From: Azorinus chamasolen
Taxonomy: Eukaryota; Mollusca; Bivalvia; Cardiida; Solecurtidae
Direction: 5' to 3'
NCBI GenBank assembly: GCA_963576725.1
Contig: OY755237.1
Location: forward strand, 62,470,979 to 62,534,978
Length of the DNA: 64,000 bases
The notes beneath the pieces are model-generated. The model saw nothing but the letters and a program-made list of their open reading frames with translations. It had not been told where the DNA came from and made no database searches. Made by a program: the position numbers and the translations under genes. Positions 22,061 to 33,535 of this stretch are shown here, piece after piece (within the stretch, counting starts at the first letter, position 1; each line of letters starts with the position of its first letter).

Positions 22061-22649
22061 ATCCATATTACCATGTATACATACAACGTATAAGTAACTG
22101 AATCTAATACAACGCATTCAATTTAAAAAATTATTCATGCATGAAGTCTGTCAATATTTAATTAACCTGTACAAATCAAGTTATTTATTATGTAACATTT
22201 GAACAAAAGTTCACCAAGATAATGACCGCCCATTGTAAACCCTTCAACACAGAGAATGTTTTGTCATTTTCTTTTTTCTGTCAATATTCTCACTAAGAGC
22301 ATAATTATTTTCTTTCATTTGTTTCAAAATATCTGTGTTTATTTTTAAATATTGTAAAACACTAAGTTGCATGTATTAATATTTGCTTATTTGAGTCTTA
22401 TCATGAGAAAAGATGTATCATGTGTTTTGTAAACAGCACAGGTAAAGATCATTCAGCCATTGCTTCTAAAATGTTGTCTCTTAAGGTGCTGCATCTGTTA
22501 TGGGACTGTACTTTTTGACAGGTAGATAAATTAGATTATAAAATCGTGTGCATGCTGATGAGTGTCAACTGGTGTTGGGTCTGCTTCTGAATTGGTGTCT
22601 ATTGAAGCAGCTCATGTATACGATTTTTGATTATACGCTTATATTTCAG
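22061..22649. other. SYAP1 intron 2, distal part
   Basis: AT-rich sequence with no repeat or exon that I can identify. The last 20 bases supply the pyrimidine-rich acceptor TTATATTTCAG. Confidence 0.5.
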
Positions 22650-22796
22650 ACCTTCCTTGGAGAGTTCAGCAAGGAACAGGAGAAATTTGTCACAGAGAAG
22701 ACTGAGAAAGAGAAGAAGTCGGAGGCGGCAGTTCCACCGTGGGTGGGGTATAACGAGGAGGATACAATGAAATCTCAAATACTCGCTCTGTCACAG
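22650..22796 (+). CDS. SYAP1: SYAP1 exon 3
   Basis: 147 bases, phase 0 on both sides, ending at a GTACAC donor. It encodes [17 protein letters not shown], then [17 protein letters not shown] and [16 protein letters not shown] and SEAAVPPWV are hallmark SYAP1 segments directly before the BSD domain. These are residues 112-160 of the predicted protein. Confidence 0.93.
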
Positions 22797-22957
22797 GTAC
22801 ACAAAGGGTCTTAGGTATATTTACCCTTATCCCGCTGATCACAACATAACCATCATTCGCAAACAGCGTGGATCCAGATATAATGCCAAGCAACTTGGCA
22901 TCTCATCAAAGATCAAAGCTGTTTGGCACCCTATGAGTATTTTCTCAAAACCTTTAA

Positions 22958-23211
22958 CCTTTTCTCTTTTCTATGTTTAATCCAAATTTCAATACCTACT
23001 GAATTTTCATTGACAAAATACTTGTAATGAAATTTGGAAGGTGGATCATTGTAGCCATTTTTGAAAGTAAAGAAACAGATCTTTCAAATTCCAATAGCAA
23101 ACAGAGCAGACCCTTATCAGAAGGCTCATATCGGAACCGTCTGATCTTGGTCTACTCTATTTGCAAATGCATGAAAACATGTTTTAACTTTATTTGCGGG
23201 AAAGGGTTTAC
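22958..23211 (-). mobile_element. TTAA-A MITE
   Basis: TTAACCTTTTCTCTTTTC to GCGGGAAAGGGTTTA. The core apex has changed to GGCTCATATCGGAACC. A truncated family B end follows at 23306-23430. Confidence 0.75.
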
Positions 23212-24146
23212 AAACTACAAGTATTTTAGTAAGTCAAACTTGTTTCATAAATATCTAAGTTTGAGCAGCCGTTATATTTCAACAGGATATGGGTTAATTA
23301 TCCCTTAACCCTTTACTCCATGAATATTCATGCAAGAAATAATGAGTTGAATTCTTATAATGACATTATAAACACATACAGTTTTGGCCATTGTAGAAAC
23401 TGTCTGTATGTGTTTTCCAGCTGGTGACTTCTGAAGGAATTTCTGGAGTGCTATCAAATTGGATGCATTTGAATATTACATTATGTGGAATGTAGTCAAC
23501 TAACGTTTACATAATTGTATGAGAATCAATAAGAAGGCAGTGAACAAATAAACACAGTGTCATTAATTGTGTCATTACATGTTTTATATGCAATATTACT
23601 ATTGAAGGTTTCTATACACTGCAGGCTTAATCTGTCACTATAAATAGGATTTATTAATTTATATAACTTGTTAGCTGAATTCTGTAATGGTGTGTAATTG
23701 TACTCTTACACCACTGTTCATAATAACTCTAGTTTGCAAAGCTTGTTTTGACTGAAAGACAGAGCTTTATGTCACTAGAATGTATTGAGGACTTTGTACA
23801 AAATAGTAATTTCAAAAATATTATCTACTTCAATTTTCAAAGATCATTATCCAGCCACTTTTAAAAACAAAACAAAAATAATATCAGGGATGTCAAACAT
23901 TTTTGATCCAGATGAGTTCACCATCATACTAGACATTATATCTGATGCAATATGATTGCAAGGGGTTGAAATGAGTTCATTGCCATGGCAGAGGTTGTAG
24001 AATCAGATCAATATTATTCTATATTAAGCAAACACAATAGGCTGAAGGAACTATATGTACTGGGTCTGCTGTGTTTGCACAGTCATCAAAAGACACCTTA
24101 TTGAGCAAAACAGTTCAGAATACTTAACACAAAGTGTTCACATCAC

Positions 24147-24337
24147 AGTAGAACTTGTCATAAGCAGTCATTCATTTATTGAACTTAGGAGTGTTCAAAA
24201 ACAGGTGGTTGCTTAATGCAGGACAAAAGTAATGCAGAAAGCTTCTATAGGAGCTTTCCGCTTTACTTTTGACCTGAATCAAGCTACCACCTGCCTTACA
24301 GATCCATCATTAGACCTCTTTTTTAATGGCCTCAGTT
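24147..24337. mobile_element. TA-T MITE, degenerate termini
   Basis: CAGTAGAACTTGTC at the left. The inner palindrome AGCTTCTATAGGAGCT is well kept. The right terminus is eroded. An eroded TTAA-B core (GCTGAAGGAACTATATG) precedes it near 24020-24080. Confidence 0.65.
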
Positions 24338-24625
24338 TGGATTTAGATGAGACTTAGAGTACCATGACGTCTCATCACAATCAGAGCTGTTATGTATATG
24401 TTATTCTTATCATGTTTCTGGGAAGATAATGTAAGAAAACGAATTGGAGCATTAAAACAGATGACTATTTGTAAATGACAGTTGCTTAGAACTGCTTTTA
24501 ATGTTAAATATATAAGTTAAAGAAAATGTTTCATTGTAGCAGATAGACTTATCCATTCAAATCAAAGTTCATTTACAATTTTCATCAAATTTTACAGAAT
24601 TATTTGATCTTACTTTCTTTTTCAG

Positions 24626-24765
24626 GACAAGAGAAATTTTCTACGAAATCCCCCAACTGGCATTCAGTTTCAGTTTGACTTCGACACTGTATTTCCAGTT
24701 GCTATGGCAACATTACAAGAAGACCCAAACCTTCAAAAAATGAGATTTGAATTAGTTCCTAAACA
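24626..24765 (+). CDS. SYAP1: SYAP1 exon 4 (BSD domain, first part)
   Basis: TTTTTCAG acceptor and GTAAGT donor; 140 bases, phase 0 in and 2 out. It reads [20 protein letters not shown] and then [20 protein letters not shown] and VPK. The phenylalanine-rich FQFDFD stretch and the LQED..L.KMRF..VPK helix form the first two-thirds of the BSD fold (residues 161-206). Confidence 0.94.
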
Positions 24766-24848
24766 GTAAGTTTGCATTTCATAAATTTTTGAATTTATAT
24801 CGTATTGAATAATTACACAACACAATAAACAACACACATACATGTATG

Positions 24849-25180
24849 AACAGCCCAAGTGGCTGAGTAGATAGAGCATTGGCTTCTAGATTGAGAGGTT
24901 ACAGGTTTGATCCCTGGCTTTAGAGGGAAAATTGGGTATGAATACTTAGGGGAATTAAAGTCAAAGGGGAATTAGTATGAATTATATTACTCTAGTGTAA
25001 GTATTACAGCATTCAACAGTTTTAATTTAGCTAGAATTTTTTTGGATTTTTTAGTGTTAAAGAATTTTTTTCCATTGTTTACAACTAATGGGTGGATGAA
25101 CTTCATCACTTGAATGTCCTTCACTTATCACCAGTACTCCAAATAGTTGAAGGCGCTGTCCCCATACAGCTCTTGCTTGC
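24849..25180 (+). mobile_element. tRNA-derived SINE
   Basis: A box TGGCTGAGTAGATAGAGCA and B box GGTTTGATCCC are correctly spaced for a pol III promoter. The anticodon arm does not fold as a functional tRNA. A tail of about 250 bp follows. The 3' border is uncertain. Confidence 0.6.
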
Positions 25181-25196
25181 TTAGTTATATATTGAG

Positions 25197-25446
25197 TTAA
25201 CCCTTTCCCTCATTTAAACGTATTTTCATGCATTTGCAAACAGAGTAGACCCAGATCAGATGGCTCCTATAGGAGCCGTCTGATCAGGGTCTGCTCTGTT
25301 TGCTAAAGGAATTTGATAGATCTGTTTCTATACTTTCTAATATGGCTACAATGTTCCATCTTCCATATTTTATAACAATTATTTTGTTCATGAATGTTCA
25401 GAAGGTATTGAAATTTGAACTAAACATAGAACAGGGAAAGTGTTAA
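25197..25446 (+). mobile_element. TTAA-A MITE, full length
   Basis: 250 bp, TTAACCCTTTCCCTCATTT to GAACAGGGAAAGTGTTAA. The stem is intact with apex GGCTCCTATAGGAGCC. This is a good reference copy. Confidence 0.9.
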
Positions 25447-25567
25447 TTCTTTATCTTGTTCTACAGAGTGATGAATATTTTTTTTAACCTGCCGCTGTTT
25501 GTTATTAGTACGCATACATTTTGTACTTGATTGTAAGAAATGAAATTTAATTGACTTGGTTCATGAT

Positions 25568-25817
25568 TTAACCCTTTCCCTGTTCTTTGTTTATTACAAA
25601 TTTCATTACCTACTGAATATTCATGGACAAAACAGTTATAATGAAATATAGAAGGTGATACATTGCAGCCATTTTAGAAAGTAAAGAACCAGATCTATTA
25701 AATTATATTAGCAAACAGAGCAGACCCTGATCAGACGGCTCCTCTAGGAGCTGTCTGATTTGGGTCTACTCTGTTTGCAAATGGGTGAAAACACGTTTAC
25801 TTGAGGGAAAGGGTTAA
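25568..25817 (-). mobile_element. TTAA-A MITE, full length
   Basis: 250 bp, TTAACCCTTTCCCTGTTC to GAGGGAAAGGGTTAA, the reverse of the copy 120 bp upstream. The apex is GGCTCCTCTAGGAGCT. The two could pair as an inverted repeat in SYAP1 pre-mRNA. Confidence 0.9.
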
Positions 25818-25906
25818 GAGGATCTAGTATTTGTTAAGAATATACGATGAATCATTTAATAGAGCATTACATCAACAGCTCACTTCAATACATTTTGTAT
25901 ATACAG

Positions 25907-26199
25907 TTGAACTTCGATATCTCAAACTTCAATGGAGCATACAAATTAGTTTGAGATAACAGATTTCTGATCTGGACAATTTCTTACGTTCACAGTTTAA
26001 TGAAAGTCTAAAGTAATGCTGAAAGCTCCTGTAGGAGCTGCCGGCATTGCTTTAGACTTGCATTGAGCTGTCACACATGTTTGTTGATATGCGTAGTTAT
26101 ACATTTTAGAGCAATTCTGTATTGTAAGTTTTGAAAGGACAGAACTATTAGTTTGATTTATTCAGAGTTATCCAAGTTCGAGATATTGAAGTACATGTA
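25907..26199. mobile_element. Diverged Tigger-like palindromic element
   Basis: CAGTTGAACTTCGATATCTC at the left pairs with GAGATATTGAAGTACATG at the right. The inner palindrome has apex AGCTCCTGTAGGAGCT, like TA-T, although the termini differ. Confidence 0.6.
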
Positions 26200-26482
26200 T
26201 GGTGTTATGAATTATTCTGTGAGCAAAGATGTGTGTTTGCAGCGTTGTTGTTGTACAGTCTGTGTATCGAATCAGTTGCAGTATTCCACAAGTATCTGTT
26301 CATGATCTCCACTATTTGCATTTGGATTGCACAAAGAACTGGTTTCTGATAGGTTGAAAACAGTGTAGACCCTGATCAGAGGCATTATTTTTGACATTGT
26401 GACAGGTCTGGGTCTACAATGACAGGTATCAAACCCTTGAAGGCACCTTGCATGACTCATGTTCACCTGATTTTGATTGCAG

Positions 26483-26574
26483 GATAAACGAAGCGACATT
26501 TTGGAGAAATTATTTCTACAGAGTGTCTCTAATAAAACAATCCACCCAGCTTACTTCACTGGCACAGCAAACAG
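26483..26574 (+). CDS. SYAP1: SYAP1 exon 5 (BSD domain, last part)
   Basis: TTGATTGCAG acceptor and GTGAGA donor; 92 bases, phase 2 in and 1 out. It encodes [20 protein letters not shown] and then [10 protein letters not shown]. The FW pair (residues 213-214) in FWRNYF is the diagnostic motif of the BSD domain. The next residues match the human VSLIKQSAQLTAL almost exactly. Confidence 0.95.
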
Positions 26575-26639
26575 GTGAGATATAACAAATCCAAATCGTG
26601 ATACGACTGAAATAGTGTTAAATTGACGTAAAACCCAGT

Positions 26640-27138
26640 AAAAAACAAACCAAACCAAATCTCTTATTTCTTAACCAAACCCAGTTTCATAGGTACTCAG
26701 AATTATTTAAGCAGTTATCTGCCTAAAAGTATCTAAATTATTTTTTGCTAGAAGTTCGGTTTAGAGGGGTTTTACTGTATATGATTGTATAAAACAATGA
26801 GTTTTTGATTAGACTAGATGACTCTTATTCAACAGAGTTATGACACCTTGAACTTTGCTTCTGCACTGTGATATTGTGTTGGTGATTAACCATGAGTTCT
26901 AGATCATGTTTGACTTTCATTCCAATTAACACATTTTTAAGGCAGTTTTCACTCTTGGACTATAAAATTTCACGATATTAGTATGCTGCAGGTGTGGGTC
27001 TTCATGTCATTCCAACACATCTAGTTGTAGTGGTAATTAAGCAGTAATCTGTTAAATAATTCAGCTAATAGATATTCATGATTTCATTATTTCTTTCATG
27101 AATATACATCAGGTTTTGGTTTGGTTTGTAAATGGTTT
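26640..27138. other. SYAP1 intron 5 start, TA-T remnant and plain intron
   Basis: GGTTTAGAGGGGTTTTACTG at about 26758-26778 is the right end of an eroded TA-T copy. A family B end fragment is at about 27050-27115. I see nothing else. Confidence 0.45.
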
Positions 27139-27370
27139 TACGTCACTTTAATCCTCTACTCCATGAATACTCTTTTCTATGTCTGTGCAAATGAAGTAGA
27201 CTCAGATCTAATGGATGACCATGGTCTGCTCTATTTGCTTATGAAATGATACTGAGCTGATTCTGTTATGGTCAAACATTCATATTTATTAGCCATTGTA
27301 AAAAATAATCTAACTCATGTTCATGATGTCAGTTTTACTTCCATGAATATTCGTGGAGTAAAGAGTTAAA
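27139..27370 (+). mobile_element. TTAA-B MITE, core mostly deleted
   Basis: TTTAATCCTCTACTCCATGAA to GGAGTAAAGAGTTAA. The stem is reduced to GTAGACTCAGATC then GACCATGGTCTGC. Confidence 0.65.
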
Positions 27371-27371
27371 T

Positions 27372-27480
27372 ATAGTAAAACCCCGCTAATGCGACCACCT
27401 AAAAGAGGTATCATTCTGGGTGCTAGATGCAGGTGGTAGCTTAATGCAGGACAAAAGTTATGCAGAAAGCTCCTCATATT
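27372..27480. mobile_element. TA-T MITE, left half only
   Basis: CAGGTGGTAGCTTAATGCAG and AAGCTCCTCAT follow an AGTAAAACCCCGCTAATGC end. The copy breaks at the palindrome centre and joins a SINE-like tail (about 27485-27545). Confidence 0.6.
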
Positions 27481-27589
27481 GTGACACCCACCTAATTACA
27501 GGTGGAGGAAGACGTAACATGTTTTCCTGTGCACAGAACAAATTATATCGGGTTTAGGGTTAACTGTCTTGAAAGCAAAAAGGTGGAAT

Positions 27590-28060
27590 GAATATATTTT
27601 TGGCGTTGTCCATCCGTGCATTTGTTTTTGTGTCCATTTGTCACAGAGTCGTGTCTCAGAAACTGTTAGAGGATTTCAGTGAAACTTTGGGTAAATGTTT
27701 GGTACCATAAAGAAATGTGGGCCTGGAAATATCACTTACATACCTTGGAACCCCTTAGTTATGGTCTTTTATATGCCAAAAATTTAACTTTTTTGTCTGT
27801 CTGGAATCATATGTAAAAACCGTATGGAGTTTTTCTGTGAAACTGTATGATTGTGTCCATCTAGAGTCATATCTCAGAAACAAAGTCGAGTTTTTCGCTG
27901 AAAGTTTGTGTAAATATTGAGAATTCTAAAGAAATGTCGTCCTTCAAGTTTCACTTACATTAGACCACGGAATACCATAGTTATGGCCCTTTGTTTGCCA
28001 AAAATTTAACTACTGTCCATCCGGTCAATAATTCAGTTAAATACTGAGACTAGCACTTGT
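27590..28060 (+). mobile_element. Unclassified repeat with two diverged 230-bp units
   Basis: TTGGCGTTGTCCATCCGTGC starts it. Two similar units follow, each with TATCTCAGAAAC or a similar word, a GTGAAACT-type word, AAAGAAATGT and TGCCAAAAATTTAAC. The layout resembles the HINE class but with other sequences. Confidence 0.45.
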
Positions 28061-28114
28061 TTGGCGGGGGATATCAATTTGCTTGTTCCTTCAAATATTA
28101 TCATACTGGAAGAA

Positions 28115-28345
28115 ATAACTCTTTCCTCCATAAATACGCCTTTCTACACCTCTGTATAAGTCACCTGTTGAAACCATTGTGATAAATAGAGCATTTGCTC
28201 CTATAGGAGCAAATGCTCTATTTATCACAATGGTTTCAAATTACAAAACTCTGAAAAAAATCCTTTTCTCTAGTTTATGCTCCTTTTTGGTAGATGCATC
28301 TAAAGAGGTTGGATCTAAAAATAGCCTTAGAGGAAACTTTCCCCC
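28115..28345 (+). mobile_element. TTAA-C MITE
   Basis: AACTCTTTCCTCCATAAATA opens the copy. The stem is perfect with apex GCTCCTATAGGAGC. The right terminus is eroded (GCCTTAGAGGAAAC). Confidence 0.75.
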
Positions 28346-28404
28346 GAAAGGGATAAGATGCTAGACAGAGCAACAGATAAGGGTCACTGGGTGCATACCC
28401 AAAT

Positions 28405-28505
28405 ACTTAAATCGTCATTTCTCCACCAAAGCCTTTACTGTGACCACTCTTTAGAATCGTCTCTTCGAGATGATTCTAAAGAGTGGTCACACTATAGGGT
28501 TTGGT
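28405..28505. repeat. Hairpin element (GTGACCACTC type)
   Basis: TGTGACCACTCTTTAGAATC pairs with GATTCTAAAGAGTGGTCACA around TCTTCGA. The same hairpin recurs at 52262-52366, where CCACCAAACC and GGTTTGGTGG extend the arms. Confidence 0.65.
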
Positions 28506-28783
28506 TGAGAAATAAAGAAGTTATTCATGAAACTGTTGAACTTTACACACCTTATCTCGAAGTTATCTGGACATCTGGCTAGTTGTAGGCATAATATAAG
28601 TCATAAACAAAGGCTTGTAACTTGTAGCAATTGTATTCTGTATAAGTTTCTGTTTTGCCTTGTTATGTTGAAAAAAGAGAGTTTCGTCTTATTTTGGTTT
28701 TAGTATATGTCAGACTGACATTTCACTTTTCTAGTAAGCATTATTTGCAGACAGATGAGACCAATGAGAATTTGTGGTTGAAT

Positions 28784-29014
28784 TTAACTCTTTCCTCCAT
28801 AAATACGCCTTTCTACGCCTCTGTAAAGATCACTTTAAGAAACCATTCTGATAAATAGAGCATTTGCTCCTATAGGAGCAAATGCTCTGTTTATCACAAT
28901 GGTTTCAAAACTACATAATTCTAAACTTTCCCTTTCCTCTAGTAAGTGCTCCTTTTCGGTAGATTTATTCAAAGAGTTTGGGTCTAAAAAAAAGCATATA
29001 GAGGAATGGGTTAA
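28784..29014 (+). mobile_element. TTAA-C MITE, intact
   Basis: 231 bp, TTAACTCTTTCCTCCAT to GAGGAATGGGTTAA. The perfect apex is GCTCCTATAGGAGC. Its right TTAA is the left TTAA of the next element. Confidence 0.88.
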
Positions 29015-29217
29015 CTCTTAACGCGGACTTTTCAGAGTGGAATGGTCCGTCATTTTTTATTGGTATAATCCATACAGCTTGAAAGTGTAAAATGTGTAAG
29101 ATTTTGAATAACAAACAGTGCCGACCAAGATCAGGGTGCTTCTGTAGGAGCCCTTGATTTGAGTCTTCACTGTTTGCAAATGAACATGCACTAATTATTT
29201 CCAACATTCGAAGGGGT
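29011..29217 (-). mobile_element. TTAA-D MITE
   Basis: TTAACTCTTAACGCGGAC, then AGAGTGGAATGGTCC, the stem GCCGACCAAGATC ... GATTTGAGTCTTC and the end CATTCGAAGGGGTAA. The apex is weak (GCTTCTGTAGGAGC). Confidence 0.7.
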
Positions 29218-29398
29218 AATCTGCTGAATTAGTTACTTTAAACAGCCTTTGCAAACAGTTTAGGTCTTGATGAGAGTTACTCAGCATCTCATTAGATTCC
29301 ATATTGTTTGAAACAGATGACATTGAATTAGATGAAAAAAGCAGATTTTTGCAGATTTGAATTACTCAGCATGTGATGAGTTTGGCAGATGTATTGCA

Positions 29399-29648
29399 TT
29401 TAACTCTTTCCTCATTGAAATACCTTTTCAAACCTTGGCATATAAAGTAGACCCAGATCAGATGGCTTCTCTAGGATGCGTCTAATTAGAATCTGCTGTG
29501 TTTTGCTTAAGGAATTATTTAGATCTGATTCTACATTTTCTGCCAAAGCCAAACAATTCTGTTTTCATAATACATTTTTAAAAGTCAGTTAATAAATATA
29601 AATGAGGTCAGTATTTCTTGAATACATATTCTTGAGGGAAAGCGTTGA
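29399..29648 (+). mobile_element. TTAA-A MITE, diverged
   Basis: TTAACTCTTTCCTCATTG to GAGGGAAAGCGTTGA. The left arm GTAGACCCAGATC is intact and the right arm is decayed (AATTAGAATCTGC). Confidence 0.65.
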
Positions 29649-29933
29649 TATCACAAAAGATTGTATGTTGCATTTTCTTGTCCATGATATTTGTTCCACA
29701 ATTTGCAATAATTTTAGATTGAATTTCTAAGATACATTGTTTTTTCATCTTTAATGCTTTTGCTTAGATGTTTTTGTCTAGGATGATGAATGGTACAGCT
29801 GAAAAGAGAAATTATTGTTCATCGTTTAATCCTTTGAACATTGAAAATCAGTGTGCTGGCATTTGTTAACAGTGTAGACCCAGATTAGAGGGCTCCTAGA
29901 TTTTGCTTACCCCTCTAGAGTCATGGGCCTAAG

Positions 29934-30069
29934 GTTATAAAATTTCTGAGTCTTAGATCATTCTCAAGTATCTGATTGGTCAGATTCTGAGTTTGCTCAG
30001 AATCTGACCAATCAGATGCTTGAGAATGATCTTAGACTCAAGCAAAACGTTTTATAACCTCGGGGCCTG
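29934..30069. repeat. Long hairpin (GATTGGTCAGATT type), copy 1
   Basis: GGTTATAAAATTTCTGAGTC and TCAAGTATCTGATTGGTCAG pair with their inverted copies around GAGTTTGCTC. It interrupts a family D MITE after GGGCTCCTAGA. Confidence 0.75.
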
Positions 30070-30166
30070 ATACAGTTTGAATTAGCTCTGTTTTGACCCT
30101 GTACCTGATAATAACACCAATTTCACCTTTGCAAACAGGGTAGACTCAGATCATACATCTATCTCA

Positions 30167-30303
30167 TAGGTTATAAAACGTTTTGCTTGAGTCTGAGATC
30201 ATTTTCAAGCATCCGATTGGTCAGATTCTGAGCTTGCTCAGAATCTGACCAATCATATACTTGAGAATGATCTAATACTCAGAAGTTTTACTTTTATAAC
30301 CTT
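30167..30303. repeat. Long hairpin (GATTGGTCAGATT type), copy 2
   Basis: The same arms as copy 1, about 100 bp away, again inside a TTAA MITE (the stem GTAGACTCAGATCATAC stops just before it). The arms are about 65 bp. Confidence 0.75.
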
Positions 30304-30688
30304 TGACCCTGATTTTGTACTGCTCTGTTTAAATCAGATTCTCTACTGTTTGCTATTGCACTGAAGTTTTCATATCTTATATTTTCGGTACAAAAATTAG
30401 ATTAATATGTACATGTAATAGGCAGTCTTGCATGGATATTCATTAGGCAAAAGCTTAAAACATTATTTTTGAGTCTTTACCTTTGCCCTTTTGCATGCCA
30501 AGCAATTTTTGTGTGCTACATAGTGTATTTTCTGTCCCTAATGTTGTACATGTACAATGTTAGTGCAATATTTTCTGTCCCTAATGTAGTACATGTACAA
30601 TGTTAGTGCAAAACAAAATGAATTCTGATGAGATGATCCGTTACTTAACTTCTCATCTGGAGCCACATTTTGTTCAAATGTCATCATT

Positions 30689-30942
30689 GACGGTTTACTC
30701 CATGAATATTCATGAAATAATTAATGACATTTTGAATATTAATTAGATATTAATTGTAATAATGGCACATGGACACAGAAATGTTTTGCTAATGCAGAAA
30801 TTGTAGAATCATATCTATAATGTACCACAAGCAAACAGAGCAGACCCTGATCAGACGGCTCCCATAGGAGCCGTCTGATCGGGCTCAGTCTGCTCAGTTT
30901 GCAAAATCGTAGAAAGGCGTATTTGTGGAGTAAAGGGTGAGT
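30689..30942 (-). mobile_element. TTAA-B MITE
   Basis: TTTACTCCATGAATATTCAT at the left and GGAGTAAAGGGTGA at the right. The stem is good (apex GGCTCCCATAGGAGCC) with a small insertion in the right arm (GGGCTCAGTCTGC). Confidence 0.7.
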
Positions 30943-31017
30943 TTGTCAGCTTCACTCTGAAGCATACTGGAAATTTTACTGATTAATTATGCATTCAGTT
31001 TAGAATAAATGGAGGCT

Positions 31018-33270
31018 GTTTACCCTTTCCCTGGGCCTGTTGAGTATTCATATAAAATATTATGACGTCATGAATAATATTTTAGCTGATTTTTAGCTCG
31101 CCTGTTCGTAGAACAGTAGAGCTTATGCTATACCCCCGGCGTGAGCGTGAGCATGGGCGTGAGCGTGGCCAAGGTTAAAGTTTTTTGGACGGGTTGTTTT
31201 AAAGCTTAATATTTGTACTAGGATGCTGAAATTTTGTATGGAAGTTCATTTGAGGTCAGATATTGCAGTTATGAAGTTAAACATTAGAAATATTTTTCAA
31301 TTTTATCAATTTTTGACATGTTTTGGACTTAGTCCTTTTGGCCACATGTCACCAGGTTAAAGTTTTTTGGACGGGTTGTTTTAAAGCTTAATATTTGTGC
31401 TAGGATGCTGAAATTTTGTATGGAGGTTCATTTGAGGTCAGATATTGCACTACTGAAGTTAAACATTAAAAATATTTTTCAATTTTATCAATTTTTGACA
31501 TGTTTTGGACTTAGTCCTTTTGGCCACAAATCACCAGGTTAAAGTTTTTTGGACAGGTTGTTTTAGAACTTAATAATTGTGCTAGGATGTTGGAATTTCT
31601 AATGGAGGCTCATTTGGGGTCAAATATTACTGTTATGAAGTTAAACATTAAAAATGTGTTTAAATTTTATTCAATTTTTGACATATTTTGGAGTAAGTTT
31701 TTCGGGGGACCAAAAATCACCAGGTTAAAGTTTTGAGATGGGTTGGTATAAAGCTTAATATTTGTGCTATGATGCTGAAATTTGGTGAGAAGGTTCATAT
31801 TGTCGAGACCCTTCCGACCATGCCAACATTTTTGCCCTGCTGACCTTGACCTTGACTTTTGACCTACTTTTGCAAAAATCTTTAAATACCTATATTATTG
31901 GAACCATTTGGCCTAGGGCTTCCATACTTGGTATGACCATGCCAATATGTTTGCCCTTAAAACTGTCCTTGACCTTGACCTTTGACCTACTTTTGCAAAA
32001 ATCTTTAAATGCCTATATTATTTGAACCAATAGACCTAGGGCTTCCATACTTGGTATGCACCTTTCTTGTGTTTAGACTTTTCCAACAATTTCATTGTTT
32101 GCCCTTCTGACCTTGACCTTGACTTTCGACCTACTTTTGAAAAAATCTTTAAATGCCTATATTATTGGAACCAATAGGACTAGGACTTCCATACTGGGTA
32201 TGATCATGCCAACTTTTTTTCCCTCCTGACCTTGACCTTTGACCTACTTTTGCAAAAATCTTTAAATGCCTATAACATTTGAACCGATGGGCCTAGGGCT
32301 TCCATACCTAGTATGACCATGCCAACATGTTTGCCTTTCTGACCTTGACCTTTGACATACTTTTGCAAGTTTTTAAATGCATATACGTCCATACTTGGTT
32401 TGTATCTTTTCTGTCTGAAGACTTTTTCAAACACACCAATGTTTTTTACCATATGACCTTGACATTTCACCCATTTTTTTACAAAAATCTGTAAGTACCT
32501 ATAACTTGGAACCAATGTACCTAGGACTTCCATACTTGGTATGACCATACAAACATTTGCCCTTTTGACCTTGACCTTTGCATTTGACCTACTTTTGCAA
32601 AAGCCTTTAAATGCATATAACATTGGAACCAATAGGCGTAGGGCTTCCATACTTTGTATGTATATTTCCTGTCTTAAGACTCAACCATACCAATGTTTTT
32701 ACCATGTGACCTTGACTTTGACCTTTCACCTTCGTTTGCAAAAATCTTTAAATTCCTATAATATTGGATGCGATGGGCACAGGACTTTTATACTTGGTAT
32801 GACCATGCCAACAATGTTACCCTTCTGACCTTCACCTTTGACCTACTTTTGCAAAAATCTTTAACTACCTATAACATTTGAACCAACAGACCTAGGGCTA
32901 CCATATTTGGTATTAGGGCTTTCATATTTGGTATGTATCTTTTTTGTTTGATAATCTTTTTAAATTGAGGAAAATCGGTATTTGGTTGCCTTTTGGTTTT
33001 GATATTGATGCAGTTAAGTTTAAATTGAAAATTGATTTTTTTTTGTGTGTTCAATATGACACGTTTTAGACTTAACTTTTAAACAGGCGAGCATCAGGTG
33101 GCTTTGACACCATTTCTGGTTTACAATGGCATATGTACACATGAAGTTTTGGTATTGGTTGGATTGTGGAGTTGGATCTATTGTCATTTCATAAACAAAC
33201 TGAGCAGACCCTGATCAGACAGCTCTTACTTATTCAGCTTTACAATCTGAAAGAGTTTGGAGAAAGGGTG
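31018..33270 (-). mobile_element. TTAA-B MITE split by a 2-kb element
   Basis: The left part (31018-31090: TTTACCCTTTCCCTG ... TTTTAGCTGA) resumes at about 33111 with TTTACAATGGCATATG and runs to a half stem (GCAGACCCTGATC). The 31091 element is inserted between. Confidence 0.6.
31091..33110 (+). mobile_element. 2-kb AGCTCGCCTG element with two internal repeat arrays
   Basis: The 5' end TTTTAGCTCGCCTGTT and the inverted AACAGGCGAGC near the 3' end parallel the HINE layout. GGCGTGAGCGTGAGC sits near the start. The first array has about three units of roughly 190 bp (GTTAAAGTTTTTTGGACGGG). The second has about ten units of roughly 100-130 bp with TGACCTTGACCTTTGACCTA, ACTTTTGCAAAAATCTTTAA and CTAGGGCTTCCATACTTGG. 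No transposase. Likely a second Helentron-associated family. Confidence 0.65.
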
Positions 33271-33288
33271 TCCACGTAATAATGGAAA

Positions 33289-33510
33289 TTAACCCTTTCC
33301 CTGTTTAACATTTATGTAACAAATAACGACATCATGAATATTTATTAGCTAAATTATATAATGGCATATGTATATATGAACCTTTTGTATTATTATAAAC
33401 TGTAGAGTTGAATTTATTTTAATTTCATAAGCAAACCGATCAGGTCCTGAGTCTACTCTATTAAATTTTGCAAATGCCTGAAAAAGTGTTCAGATGCGGG
33501 AAAGGGTTAA
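33289..33510 (-). mobile_element. TTAA-B MITE abutting SYAP1 exon 6
   Basis: TTAACCCTTTCCCTGTTT to GCGGGAAAGGGTTAA, 222 bp. The left arm and apex are gone (CCGATCAGGTCCTGAGTCTA). It ends only 25 bp before the exon 6 acceptor junction. Confidence 0.8.
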
Positions 33511-33535
33511 GAAAAACCAGTGTTTCCATTTTCAG

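Noticed and set aside
32270..32650. 126-residue minus-strand frame
   Set aside because: It is made of the 100-130-bp repeat units of the 2-kb element; repeated MEALGPLV/CKRSRSNAK-like words reflect the array, not a protein.
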